NCBI GenBank assembly: GCA_004380135.1
Contig: QXCR01000049.1
Location: forward strand, 124,001 to 188,000
DNA from: Stemphylium vesicarium
Lineage: Eukaryota > Ascomycota > Dothideomycetes > Pleosporales > Pleosporaceae
Length of the DNA: 64,000 nt
Direction: 5' to 3'
The position numbers were made by a program, and so were the translations under genes. A model generated the notes under the pieces. That model was given only the letters and a program-made list of their open reading frames with translations, did no database searches and was not told the DNA's origin. Positions 19,530-30,159 of the stretch are shown in pieces (within the stretch, counting starts at the first letter, position 1; every line of letters begins with the position of its first letter).

Positions 19530-22500
19530 ATGAATTCGGTGGTGTTCCTCGCATCAAATCTTCATTGCCCTTCTTGTGTCACCCACATCCAAGATGTTAT
19601 TTCCTCCCTACCAGGCATAACGTCGACTGATGAAGTCTCGTTGATCACTCAGACCATACGGATCGTATTCGACAGCAAAGCTACCAGTCACCGTTCCATT
19701 CTCGATGTCTTGCTGGCAGCTGCATTTGACATTCATCATGTCACCCTTTTTGACAACCTCGGCCAAGAGCTTCAGGACTACGATGTAGCCGAAAGCGACC
19801 ACGACGGAGCAGATGGGTCGCGACCAGATCAGAAACACATTGATAATTGTGGCGCCTGTCAGAAGGAGTGGGCTTCGACCCGGGATGCCTCTTTGACAGA
19901 ATCTACACCTTCATCCGTCAGTGCTACCATCTCCAACGACAATCCTACAGTGATCGATGTCGATGATTCGTCAGCGTTCACTGCGCTGCTGTCGATTGAG
20001 GGGATGAGCTGTGGAAGTTGCAGCGGAAAGATCTCCTCAAACCTACAGGCGCTGCCTTTCGTCTCGAAAGTCAACATCGATTTGCTCTCGAACAGCGGAT
20101 CAATCGACTTCCAAGGGGAGATGAATGTCGACTTACTATTGCGCAAGGTAGCCGATTTAGGTTACACCGCAACACTAGTACAACTGGTGAAACACAAGCC
20201 ACAATCAGCTCGCATCTATAAAGCCTCGATCTCGATCGAAGGTATGAGCTGTGGGAGCTGTATTGGGAAGATAACCACAAACCTACAAAAGCTGCCGTTT
20301 ACCAGGGAGGTCCACATCGATCTGTTGACCAACAGCGGAACCGTCGAGTTTGAAGGAGAGAAAACTTGCATCGATCTGATACTGGACAATATTAGTGGTT
20401 CTGGCTATCGTGCAGTCGTCATCGACATTACGGAGCCAAGACAAGAGCGTGCTCTGGACGAGCGAGTGGTCGAGATCCAAGTTGCAGGACTGCACTGCAT
20501 CCGCTGTCCTGAAAGGATCCTGAATGCCCTGGAGTCATTCCGTCTCGACACCAGGTCTCGCTTTGAAGTGCTGCGATCGCCTACACTCAAAGATCCTCGT
20601 ATCCAGATCAAGTACAAGCCATCTCTCTTGGGGGATCTTACCATCCGCCGCTTCATCTCGGTGATCCGGGCCCTTGATCCGGCGTTCTCGGTCTCTGTAT
20701 ACCATCCTGCAACCATCGAAGAGCGTTCGAAGAGGATTCAACGCCAAGAGAGACGATCAATATTGTGGCGTATGGTATTCACTGGTATTGTCGCTGTCCC
20801 ATCATTGATCATTGGCGTCGTCTACATGTCCCTTGTTCCAAGCGACAATCATACGCGAATGTGGTGGGAAGAGCCCATTTGGTCTGGAAATGCGACTCGC
20901 ATAGAATGGGCATTGCTCATTATGACAACGCCTGTAATGTTCTTCGGTACGGACATCTTTCACCGGCGTGCATTTAAGGAGATCTGGGCCATGTGGAGAC
21001 CGCGCAGCGGCGTACCGCTGTTGCGTCGATTCTACCGCTTTGGAAGTATGAATATGCTGATCAGTGTCGGCACGCTCATTGCGTATTTCTCTTCTCTTGC
21101 GGTCCTTATCATGAACGCTACGCTAAAGACGGGACGAGATCATTCGATGAGAATGTCGTCCTCGTACTTCGATGTCATAACATTCTTGACTTTCTTTATC
21201 CTTATAGGACGGTATCTCGAAGCATACAGCAAAGCCAAGACAGGAGACGCAGTGACAATGCTCGGTAAGCTTCGACCGGATGAAGCTTTACTAGTTGGGA
21301 AGGATGGCGAGACACAGAAGACCGCTGTCGATCAACTGGAAGTTGGCGACCTTGTCCAAATCCCGCGAGGACATTCCCCCCCAGCCGACGGCACGATCGA
21401 GCAGGCGGGTTCATTCTCTTTTGACGAGAGCTCGCTGACTGGCGAGTCAAAACCGGTACGAAAAGGGCAAGGAGACACTGTCTTTACCGGCACTGTCAAT
21501 GTAGCAGACCCTGTCACGATCAAGATCACCGAGGTTGGGGGAAAGTCTATGCTGGATCAAATCATCGAAGTTGTTCGAGGAGGACAAGCCAAACGAGCGC
21601 CCATAGAGAGGATCGCGGATGTTCTGACTGGATACTTCGTACCCATTGTCACTCTTCTTGCTGTGGTGACCTGGATCACTTGGCTCAGTCTTGGTCTTTC
21701 CGGCCGACTGCCCGACGCTTGGCTCGACTCCACGCAAGGAGGCTGGACGTTCTGGTCTGTAGAATTTGCAATCGCGGTCTTTGTCGTTGCTTGTCCATGC
21801 GGCATTGGCCTTGCTGCACCCACGGCATTGTTCGTTGGAGGAGGCCTTGCAGCCAAGCAAGGCATCTTGGTTCAAGGTGGAGGCCAAGCTTTTCAGGAAG
21901 CCTCTAATCTGGATGCGATTGTTTTCGACAAGACTGGCACCTTAACCCAGGGCGAGATGAAAGTCACAGACTTCGAACAACTTTCTACGGACCTCAGTAA
22001 AGAGAGCATCTTCGCAATGGCAAGAGCTATGGAAGCCATGTCTAGCCATCCGATCGCGCAGGCGACCTCGGCGTACTGCAGCACCAGCTCGGATATTGTC
22101 AGCATGTCGGATATCCGCGAAATACCAGGCCATGGCATGTCTGCAAGCTTCACTTTGGATTCACAGCCCGGCAAACCCACTGTGGAGGTTGCCATCGGAA
22201 ACGGGAGGCTTCTTGAGCTTTTGAACGAGAGTGGGAACGAGAAGCACGACGACGTCACTAGGTCAGGGCTCAGTATCGACAAGAACCGTGCAACAATGTC
22301 GGAGGCAACCCTACAGCAAGCTCTGCACCGGCATCAAATCCAAGGCCATTCTGTGGCTGTCTTCGCCGTTCGTCGATTGACGCGCTATGAGGCTACTGGA
22401 ATATTCGCCCTTTCTGATCCCCTTCGTCCGGAAGCCGCAGAGGTTGTTGGGTCCTTGCGCCGGTTGGGTCTTTCTGTCCATCTCTGCACCGGCGACAATG

Positions 22501-23060
22501 CTACTACCGCGCACGCCATTGCTCAGCAGCTCGATATCCCGGTCGAGAATGTCCGCGCTGGAGTTTTACCGCAAGGAAAGGCCGACTACATCCATGAACT
22601 TCAACATCCAGCCAAGGGGCGGAGAACTTTGGTGGCCTTCACAGGCGATGGACTCAATGACACACCTGCCTTGACTGCTGCAGACGTTTCTATCTCACTC
22701 TCTTCGGGCAGTGACATTGCGATCAATGCGTCATCGTTTATCCTACTGAAATCACACCTTGCCGCGATCCACACCCTCATCACGCTCTCCAAACGCGTGT
22801 TTCTAAGGGTTAAGATCAACTTCTTCTGGGCTGGTATTTATAACATCACCTTGATACCTGTCGCGGCTGGAGTGTTTTACACAATCGGAGCGTCAGAAAG
22901 CGAGGCTGGATGGCGCATGAGTCCCGTGTGGGCTGCCATAGCAATGGCTGGCAGCAGTGTCAGCGTTGTGCTGAGCAGTCTTGCGCTCAAGCTGCCAGAG
23001 CTGAGTTGGCCAATTAGGCGCCAGTCGCCGAGAGGGGCTACGGGTGAGGGCGCTGAGTAG
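19530..23060 (+). CDS. P1B-type copper-exporting ATPase (CrpA-like)
   Basis: Single exon, 1176 residues. Heavy-metal-associated domains are visible with CPSC (13-16), CGSC (161-164) and CGSC (241-244). A degenerate fourth has CIRC (323-326), and there is an extra CGAC at 107-110. The ATPase core follows with TGES near 637, the metal-selective CPC in a membrane helix near 753, the phosphorylated Asp in DKTGT near 799, the His-Pro dipeptide (SSHPIA) near 839 and GDGLND near 1039. These are the signatures of Cu+-transporting P1B-1 ATPases, which move copper out of the cytosol across the plasma or secretory membrane. Length and multiple metal-binding domains fit fungal copper-resistance pumps. 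It is intact, heads the metal block and carries three upstream motif copies. Plasma-membrane export versus a Golgi Ccc2 role is not decidable here. Confidence 0.95.
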   Translation: MNSVVFLASNLHCPSCVTHIQDVISSLPGITSTDEVSLITQTIRIVFDSKATSHRSILDVLLAAAFDIHHVTLFDNLGQELQDYDVAESDHDGADGSRPDQKHIDNCGACQKEWASTRDASLTESTPSSVSATISNDNPTVIDVDDSSAFTALLSIEGMSCGSCSGKISSNLQALPFVSKVNIDLLSNSGSIDFQGEMNVDLLLRKVADLGYTATLVQLVKHKPQSARIYKASISIEGMSCGSCIGKITTNLQKLPFTREVHIDLLTNSGTVEFEGEKTCIDLILDNISGSGYRAVVIDITEPRQERALDERVVEIQVAGLHCIRCPERILNALESFRLDTRSRFEVLRSPTLKDPRIQIKYKPSLLGDLTIRRFISVIRALDPAFSVSVYHPATIEERSKRIQRQERRSILWRMVFTGIVAVPSLIIGVVYMSLVPSDNHTRMWWEEPIWSGNATRIEWALLIMTTPVMFFGTDIFHRRAFKEIWAMWRPRSGVPLLRRFYRFGSMNMLISVGTLIAYFSSLAVLIMNATLKTGRDHSMRMSSSYFDVITFLTFFILIGRYLEAYSKAKTGDAVTMLGKLRPDEALLVGKDGETQKTAVDQLEVGDLVQIPRGHSPPADGTIEQAGSFSFDESSLTGESKPVRKGQGDTVFTGTVNVADPVTIKITEVGGKSMLDQIIEVVRGGQAKRAPIERIADVLTGYFVPIVTLLAVVTWITWLSLGLSGRLPDAWLDSTQGGWTFWSVEFAIAVFVVACPCGIGLAAPTALFVGGGLAAKQGILVQGGGQAFQEASNLDAIVFDKTGTLTQGEMKVTDFEQLSTDLSKESIFAMARAMEAMSSHPIAQATSAYCSTSSDIVSMSDIREIPGHGMSASFTLDSQPGKPTVEVAIGNGRLLELLNESGNEKHDDVTRSGLSIDKNRATMSEATLQQALHRHQIQGHSVAVFAVRRLTRYEATGIFALSDPLRPEAAEVVGSLRRLGLSVHLCTGDNATTAHAIAQQLDIPVENVRAGVLPQGKADYIHELQHPAKGRRTLVAFTGDGLNDTPALTAADVSISLSSGSDIAINASSFILLKSHLAAIHTLITLSKRVFLRVKINFFWAGIYNITLIPVAAGVFYTIGASESEAGWRMSPVWAAIAMAGSSVSVVLSSLALKLPELSWPIRRQSPRGATGEGAE

Positions 23061-23541
23061 ATTGGACACGGAGGATGAGAAAAATCTCAGAAGGGGTGAG
23101 GAGGTATCGTTTCGCACCACAAGGCTGATATGGAACTACAAAAGATGATTTAGCTAGACAGGGTGGCCGGAAGGGACGAGTAGATGCGGTTGCAGATTGT
23201 TGTAGCAGATTGTTGTAGCAGTAGCATAATCGAGGTGATTTTAGTAGGCAACAGACTCCTTTACGTGATATCTGATAATTGTCGTTGTGGTTGATACACT
23301 GACTCCCTGCTACTTTCCGATCATTACACGCTGTGCTAATAACAGAATCAAGCATAAAGCATAGTACCACGACGGCAATGGCTAAGTGACCCATCTCGAT
23401 TGGTTGTATGCGCACCTCTTTGATTTCTAACTACACATTTGATCCCACTCTCATACCCAAGAGTATGGCAAATCGTACGAGACATTCCAAGATGACGGGC
23501 ACTACAGGAAACTTCTGTCGCATCCTACGAGGTCGCGATGT
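23061..23541. other. intergenic between convergent ATPase and DUF4396 gene
   Basis: 3' regions of two convergent genes; a small direct repeat (TTGTAGCAGATTGTTGTAGC) lies near 23200. Nothing else seen. Confidence 0.5.
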
Positions 23542-24270
23542 TCAATGACAGGCTTTGCCATACTTTCTAAGCCGCACATAATTATACGGCAGTGGTGCTA
23601 AGAAACCCGCAGACACCGACAACACAGCCGCACCCCAGAATGCAGCTGAATCCAGTTGGACCGCCCCACCAGTGAGATGGTAGTCAACTACATTCTCGGC
23701 CAACTCCATCATGATCATCGAGATCATGCTCATGCCCGCAGCCGTCCGGGCAGCGGCCACCCAAGGGAGACGGTCGCGACCAAGCCGGAGGAGTGCAGTC
23801 TCCAGAAGCATCGAAGAGGAAATACCAGAAGCCACTATACAAAGTTAGCGTGACTACGCGAGAAGGCAAGACAGTATAAACGCACTAGAAATAGCCATGA
23901 TGGTTCCCATGCCCATAGTTGGATACGAGAGCTGGAGATACCACATTGCCGAGAAGTCTCCTGCAGTGCAACCGACCAGGCATCGGAGCGTGTTGATGGC
24001 GGCTCGTTTCCACAGCATGCGTGAGGCCCAAAAACTCGGTGCCATTGCAGATGAGGGAGGAGTCGTGGCGCTTGGGCACGACCTTGTCGATCCATCCTTA
24101 CTGCATTTCAGTCTCCGCTGTAGGGCGAAGGTGTCCCGCTGGGAAGCTGGAACTGTTGCGCCACCGACGGCTGCACTGAGAGAAGCAGGGGTTCTCAGCG
24201 AGCTCATCGATCGAGGTAGAAAGGTAGTGGTACGAATGGCAAGCATGTTCGATACTCGCGGCTGACGCAT
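23542..24270 (-). CDS. DUF4396 integral membrane protein
   Basis: Two exons, 24270..23886 and 23834..23542, with a 51-bp GT-AG intron; 225 residues. After an Arg/Ser-rich, probably organelle-targeting N-terminus, the motif WKRAAINTLRCLVGCTAGDF appears, which is the DUF4396 core. Hydrophobic segments follow, with Met-rich stretches (TMGMGTIMAIS; GMSMISMIMMELAENVVDYH) able to offer soft-metal ligands, and it ends in CH. The function of DUF4396 is not established. It is divergent from the CDF exporter gene, with a 332-bp shared intergenic region that holds one copy of the motif, and convergent with the copper ATPase. A role in copper handling is inferred from this context. Confidence 0.75.
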
Positions 24271-24401
24271 GCAATTGAAGGGCTGTGTTGAAGTCGTCGC
24301 GAAAGCGCAAGATGGGAAAGCTTCTATGAACTGGCTCTGTGGCTGCTTTGACCCTGACTGCAGCTTTCACGCTAAGACGCAGCGAAAGCGGCGCTAAGGC
24401 T

Positions 24402-24417
24402 ACGCACAAAACGCGCA
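24402..24417 (-). promoter_or_regulatory. shared motif in the DUF4396/CDF divergent promoter
   Basis: Minus-strand TGCGCGTTTTGTGCGT matches the motif seen upstream of the ATPase, TPR and ATX1-like genes. It lies 130 bp upstream of the DUF4396 start and 185 bp upstream of the CDF start, so it could serve both. Confidence 0.5.
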
Positions 24418-24602
24418 AACTCCCTCTTTGCCGCTCCGGCCGTAATAGGCCGCCGTACCGGAGCTCGGCGCGGGTCATATTCGGCACCGCAGTCTTGGAG
24501 GTCAACCGCCGACATTTAGTGAAAGCCAAGTGTCTCCCATCCTTCGCCTTTGTGCAACTAAAATATTTACAAACTTGCAACACCCACCACCCACCCATTA
24601 CT

Positions 24603-26152
24603 ATGGCAGGGTTTAATTTCACCAAAAAGCAGCGTCTATACGTTACGATTGCCATATCTTTCACCTTCTTCACTACAGAACTTGTTGGTTGGTAACCAAT
24701 GCTCCAAAAAGGTAGATACAGTGTGCTGACCTGGGCAGTCGGTTTCATAACGCACTCTCTTGCACTGGTCGCTGATGCCTTTCACTATGTGGGCTAACCA
24801 AATGCTGTCATCCTGCTGACGAGACAATGCTGATTATTCGTAGTTGAGTGATTTGATTGGAATCATCATCGCATTGGTAGCGGTAATCGTCAGTAGTTAA
24901 CACCCTAAACTTCCGCAGATGCTGACGTTGACGACAGATGGAAGAGAAAGAGGCTCCTGATAAATACACATTTGGATATCAAAGAGCATCACTCCTTGGT
25001 GCTTTCTTCAATGGAGTCTTCCTTCTGGCGCTGAGCGTCAGCATTTTTGTTCAATCTGTTGAACGATTCGTAGAAATCTCTGGTATAGTCGAATGCTAGA
25101 TGTAGGGAACGTAAATGCTAATTTGACGCGCAGAGGTGGAGAATCCCAAACTTGTTCTGATTGTTGGATGTATTGGCTTTGGTTTGAATGTCTTAGTCAT
25201 GTCATTCCTCCATGGTAAGGATCAGGTCTCAGACGGCTTCTCATTGAGGGTCACAGACTCACGTGTCATTATCTCCAGAGCATGGCCATAACGGTCACAG
25301 TCATGGTCATGAGCATAACCATGAACATCCCGACGAGCAATATTACCATGGTATTGAGCTTGATTTGGTAGGCCTCTCACTTCAATTAACTCTGAATATT
25401 TATGGCACGATTTGTACCGTAGAATTGTTAACTGAGAACGATAGACTTCTCAAGCCCACAAGCAGCACAAGCACAACGCTTCCCGTATCAAGCCTGCTGG
25501 CCGAGACCTCGGTATGCTGGGCGTTCTTGTCCATGTCCTCGGTGACGCGATCAACAATATCGGCGTCATCATCTCCGCGTTAGTCATCTGGAAATCATCA
25601 AGCCATGGAAGATACTACATCGACCCTGCTATCAGTATCTTCATCGCTGTCATGATTCTCATCTCAGCACTTCCGCTGACGAAGAGTTCCGGCTTGATTC
25701 TATTGCAGACTGCGCCGGCAAGCACTGAGATGGAGCATGTCAAGCATGATATGGAGCAAGTGAGTAAGACGTCTTTCAGTGTACGAACAAGTAATTCTGA
25801 TCATATGCAGATCCCTGGAGTTGAATCTGTTCATGAGCTGCATATCTGGCGACTTGATCAATGGAAGACGATTGCCTCTGCTCATATTGTTCTTACTCGT
25901 GAGGCAGCTCAAGTCTTTCCGGAAAAGGCGAAGGTTATCATGGAGTGCCTTCACGCTTACGGTATTCATTCTGCCACTCTGCAGCCAGAAACGACCACGA
26001 TATCCGACGCGACGTTGGATGAGGTAGTTGAGATTTATTCTACAACTATTCGAAATGAAGGTAGCTCAGACCTTGTGAAACGGCGAAGGGTCGATCAGGA
26101 CGGCTGCCAATTGATTTGCGGCCAGTTATGTGAAACGAAAAGGTGCTGTTGA
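24603..26152 (+). CDS. CDF-family zinc-type cation exporter (ZRC1/COT1-like)
   Basis: Eight short exons: 24603..24687, 24739..24788, 24844..24888, 24938..25082, 25134..25214, 25279..25367, 25466..25759 and 25811..26152. They give about 376 residues. The third exon could instead end at 24882, two codons shorter. Paired HxxxD metal sites are present: HSLALVADAFHYLSD in TM2 and HVLGDAINNIG in TM5. A His-rich cytosolic loop (HGHNGHSHGHEHNHEH) follows TM4, and the C-terminal domain (IPGVESVHELHIW) ends in a Cys-rich tail (CQLICGQLCETKRCC). CDF proteins export Zn2+ or Co2+ into the vacuole or out of the cell by proton exchange. All splice junctions keep frame, so I consider it intact. Metal specificity is inferred. 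Confidence 0.88.
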
Positions 26153-26897
26153 TAGATATCTTAAGGAATGCTACAACGTCTTGTGTGCCAATTCGAACTT
26201 TCTTTACGTGTCCATGCCGAACACCTTGCAGCAATACCTGACGTTAGGCGTGAGAATAATCACGATAACTACGCTTTCCACCTTACAGACTTCTACCAAT
26301 GCCCGATAATTGTGCTATTTTGCCTGCAAAGGTAAACCACAGCTTAAAAAGGATCTTACCCTCGTAATTAGCTGCCCGCTTGAGCATTCTTGTTGCTAGC
26401 TGCCTGCGAACAGGAGCGTCTTTCTTGACTGATGGAAAGAACTTTCTCTGTGATACAGGTTGTGCTCGATACCGGTGCTTGACGCGTGGTTACCATCCAC
26501 ACATACCGTAACATCGATATCTGGAGTTGTCACTTTGTGTCCGTGGATGAAATTCTGCCGAGGGCAGAATAATCGACAGACCTTGCCTTAGGCTTTTCTA
26601 TTGATAAAAATTACACTCCTTCTACGAACCTCTCAACATCGGGTCGAAGGCGGTATACCACTGATATCATCACCCAGAAGGTATGCATGGGATGGGCATG
26701 ATCAGCATCCTGTTATCTTGTTACCGGAAATTTCCCCCTAAAAGTATAAGGCATCACTGTAAGGACTAGAGGAATGCGAGAGCTCCCGATGAAGATAGAA
26801 ATTCTATATATCACATGTGTGAAGCTGATCCACGAATGTATGCATCATGAACCCTAGGTAAAGTTTCTTCGTTTGTTCATGCTTCCATTTGCCCTCA
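26153..26897. other. intergenic between convergent CDF and chaperone genes
   Basis: I see no coding frame or repeat that I can support. Confidence 0.5.
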
Positions 26898-27166
26898 TTA
26901 TTCCAAGATCCGGCCGCCGCTGACTTGCTTTCCCGCGGCCGTAATTGCTAGCTTCACCTCATCGAAGGTTACGCCATCGCCGACAATGACAGTGACCTTC
27001 TGTTCAGGAACAGAGGCGTCGACAGATTGAACATTTGGCAAGGCCTTGACTGCTTTCTCTACAGTAGATGCACAGCCTTATCGCCGGTTAGTTAGAAGCA
27101 AAAACTTGGGAATACATTCTTACCTCCACATGCCATTTTGACGTCGTACTCGTAAGAGCTATTCAT
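26898..27166 (-). CDS. ATX1-like copper metallochaperone
   Basis: Two exons, 27166..27124 and 27076..26898, split by a 47-bp GT-AG intron placed inside the metal site; 73 residues, the normal size for ATX1. The Cu(I) motif MACGGC lies at residues 11-16. The rest follows the beta-alpha-beta-beta-alpha-beta order of the HMA fold (STVEKAVKALPNVQSVD...KVTVIVGDGVTFDEVKLAI). ATX1 proteins shuttle Cu+ in the cytosol to P1B ATPases, which fits the ATPase 4-8 kb away. It is too short and split by an intron to be obvious as a single open frame. Its upstream region is shared with the broken TPR copy and carries three motif copies. Confidence 0.9.
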
Positions 27167-27560
27167 GGTCGTACTTGGTATTGATGGGCTTCGTAAAGGC
27201 GGGGTCGTATATGGAAAGAGGCAAACGGGAGATCCTACTGGGTCGGAAATGGACAGCAAAGTGGCTCACAGTAGCTCCTCGATGTTGGAATAATGGCCTC
27301 GTCGCAATTTATAGCCTTTTATGGTGGCAGATCTTCCAGAGATACCTTCTGCCTTAGCATTGCCTAATTTGAGTAGTGAGAGAGCAATCCGTCGTCTTAC
27401 GTGGCGATCAAGGATCCTTGCAGTGTGTTCAGTGGGTATCGTATTGCAGGATCTTTAGGCTTATGGAGCAGAAAAATAGGAAAAGTGGAAATAAAGAGAG
27501 GGTGGGTGACAGCCTGTGAAGACCCCTGCGTACGGACAAGATTTCATTGGTGAGACTAAC

Positions 27561-27690
27561 ATGCGCGGATTGTGCGGACGGCGACCCGTTGCAACCCGGC
27601 ATAAACCTACGCCCTGCATATATGCGCGGTATTTGTGCGGAGGCTAGACAAGAAACATAGTACATCTGTATTGGTGCGTAAATTTTGCGG
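27561..27690. promoter_or_regulatory. three copies of the shared motif between ATX1-like gene and TPR copy 2
   Basis: ATGCGCGGATTGTGCGG (27561-27577), ATGCGCGGTATTTGTGCGG (27622-27640) and a weaker GGTGCGTAAATTTTGCGG (27673-27690) lie in a divergent intergenic region. The first is followed by ACGGCGAC, resembling ACGGCAAC next to the copy upstream of the intact TPR gene, so part of this promoter may have been duplicated with the gene. Confidence 0.6.
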
Positions 27691-28125
27691 AGCCCAGAAA
27701 AGTAACACCGTTAATTGTTCCTTTTGGACTCATTGAGAGGTCATAGTGGGCTATGTGGCCTCACAGCGCATGCGCCAGTGTGATTTCTTCCTCGGTGACG
27801 GTGCTCTGCTCCAGGGAAGGACTATGCTAAGCCGAGATTTATGTAATGGGTCGGGCGTTGCATGGCCGAGCATGGCGAGTACAGAGCTCGGTCGGTGGGC
27901 TCACGCCCAAACGCTTCGGACGCCACGGCAATCGCTTTCCACGCTGCCCGAGAGCCGCGTGCGCTGACCACTTGGTCCATTCCGAGGACTTATTACGACC
28001 GACACCGCTCGATGGATCTATCGGATATAAACTTTGATTGTCGTCCAAGCCACCGCCAGACTAAACCTCGGCCATCGGCGCGAAAATCGCTTCGATCCGA
28101 CTTTGATCTCGAGGCAGATATCACC

Positions 28126-29809
28126 ATGTACGCCGTTGCTATCCGAGCTTCTGACGAATACTTTGACCTTGACGCTTTCCACCGACCCGTAACGACGAAG
28201 AGTAGCGATGTACAAGTGTGGCTCGACCGCGGCCTACTCTGGGCTTATGCCTTCAACCACATGGAGGCCGTACGATGTTTCGAACAGGTCATCGCTCATG
28301 ATGCTACCTGTGCCATGGGATACTGGGGGGTTGCTTTCGCCAAGGGCCCTAATTACAACAAGAAATGGGCTGCCTTCGACAAGGACGATCTTCAAGCTTC
28401 ACTTGAAAAGTGCTATGACATGGTACAGAAGGCGAAGGAGCATTTAGCAGCCGCATCGGCCACAGAACGGGCGCTCGTGGACGCAATTCAGCACCGGTAC
28501 CCATCACGTTCTGTGCCATGCGACTTTTCGCCATCAACTTGGGCCTACGCAGATGCAATGAAAGAAGTACATCGAACGTTTGGCGCCGACGACATGGACA
28601 TAATCACACTTGCCGCAGACGCTCTTATAAACACCAGCCCATGAAACATGTTCGAGAAGAGCACGGGGAGGCCAAATTTGAAAACTCCCGTGCTGTGTGT
28701 CAAAACCATCCTAGAAGAGGGGCTTGAAGCATCCCCAGTCCCGAAGCCACGTTGGTCTCCTGCATATGTATATCCATCTGATGGAGATGTCCTCGACCCC
28801 GGAGGCTGCTCTTGTCCCTGCGGACCACCTGCGCAGCCTCGCTCCTGACGCTGGTCATGCACATCACATGCCAAGCCATATCGACGTTCTTGTTGGGGAC
28901 TACCATCGCGCAGTCGACACGAACATCAAGTCAACGCTTGCAGACGACAAATATTTTGCCAAGGATGGTGAATGCAACTTCTACAGTTTGTACCGGTTGC
29001 ATGACTATCACTCCCTGATCTACGCCGTCATGATGGCCGGGCAATCCCGAGTTGCTCTAGAATCTGTCGAGAGGATGGAAGCCACGATCCCGGAGGAGTT
29101 ATTAGTCATCGAGTCTCCTCTGATGGCTACTTGGATGGAGTTCTTCAAATCCGTCCGGATCCATGTCCTGATAAGGTTTGGCATGTGGGAGGAGCTGAAG
29201 AAACCTCCCATACCCGAAAACAAGGAGCTCTACTGCAGCACTGCTGCCATGACACATTACGGAAAAGGTATTGCGTGGGCCGCCACCAGGAACGTTGAGG
29301 AGGCGGACAAAGAGCGCCAGCTCTTCCGCGAGGCGGCTAAGCTCGTCCCGTCCACGCGCCTCATCTTCCCGAACAAAGTTGTCGATGTGCTTAATGTTGC
29401 CACCGCAATGCTAGACGGTGAGCTAGAGTACCGACGGGGTAATCATGAAGTCGCCTTTGAGTATTTGAGGCTCGCCATCACTCGTGAGGACTCGCTCGAG
29501 TATGCTGAACCATGGGCATGGATGGTGCCGACTCGACACGCATTTGTGGTTCTGGCTCTTGAGAATGGTGACGTGGGCCAGGCTGCAGCCGCTTACGCAG
29601 AGGATCTTGGTCTGAACGAGTCACTTGTCCGCGTGCACCAGCACCCCAATAATGTCTGGGCGTTACATGGCTACCACGAATGCTTGGTCCGTCACGGACG
29701 TATTGTTGAGGCGCCACTGATTAGAAGACAGTTGAGCGTTGCTGCCACTGGTGCAGATGTGTCCATTAATGCCTCATGCTTTTGCAGGCTTGAGGCGTGC
29801 TCCTCATGA
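28126..29809 (+). pseudogene. second TPR-repeat protein copy, one stop and one frameshift
   Basis: Closely related along its whole length to the TPR protein at 10006..11739, from WLDRGLLWAYAFNHMEAVRCF to ASCFCRLEACSS. The frame is stopped by TGA at 28642-28644 where the intact copy has Trp (NPWSMF), a single G-to-A change. It is shifted by an extra G in the G-run at 28719-28722. The C-terminal Cys-rich tail is shorter than in the intact copy. It lies in opposite orientation to copy 1. A sequencing error could explain one lesion but hardly both. Confidence 0.85.
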
Positions 29810-30159
29810 GGATCCGCGCTGGCTGTACCGGAGGGTGGCCGTTGTAGTCCCAAGGACCGATCTCGTTCAGATACAGCAAAGAAGATGTCGCACGTTTGAG
29901 TGCGGGTATTGTAGACAGAAAAATCAGGAGAGAGTGTATGTTTTGATTGTAGCATCCTAGCTCAGCTTGTACTGTATAAAAGGTCATCGCACGGCGTTAT
30001 TAGTAATGAGGTTCCCGACAGGGCTTGGCCTGCGACAGAAGACTTAGCTCAGGAACTCTTCGCCAGGCAGAGTCAATTATGCTATTGCAAAGTTTCTTTA
30101 GGTTTTTAATATACAAACACATGTTTTACCAACGAAATTCGCGTCTAATTAACCAGTTA
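29810..30159. other. 3' flank of the TPR pseudogene up to the MITE
   Basis: No gene recognised. Confidence 0.4.
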
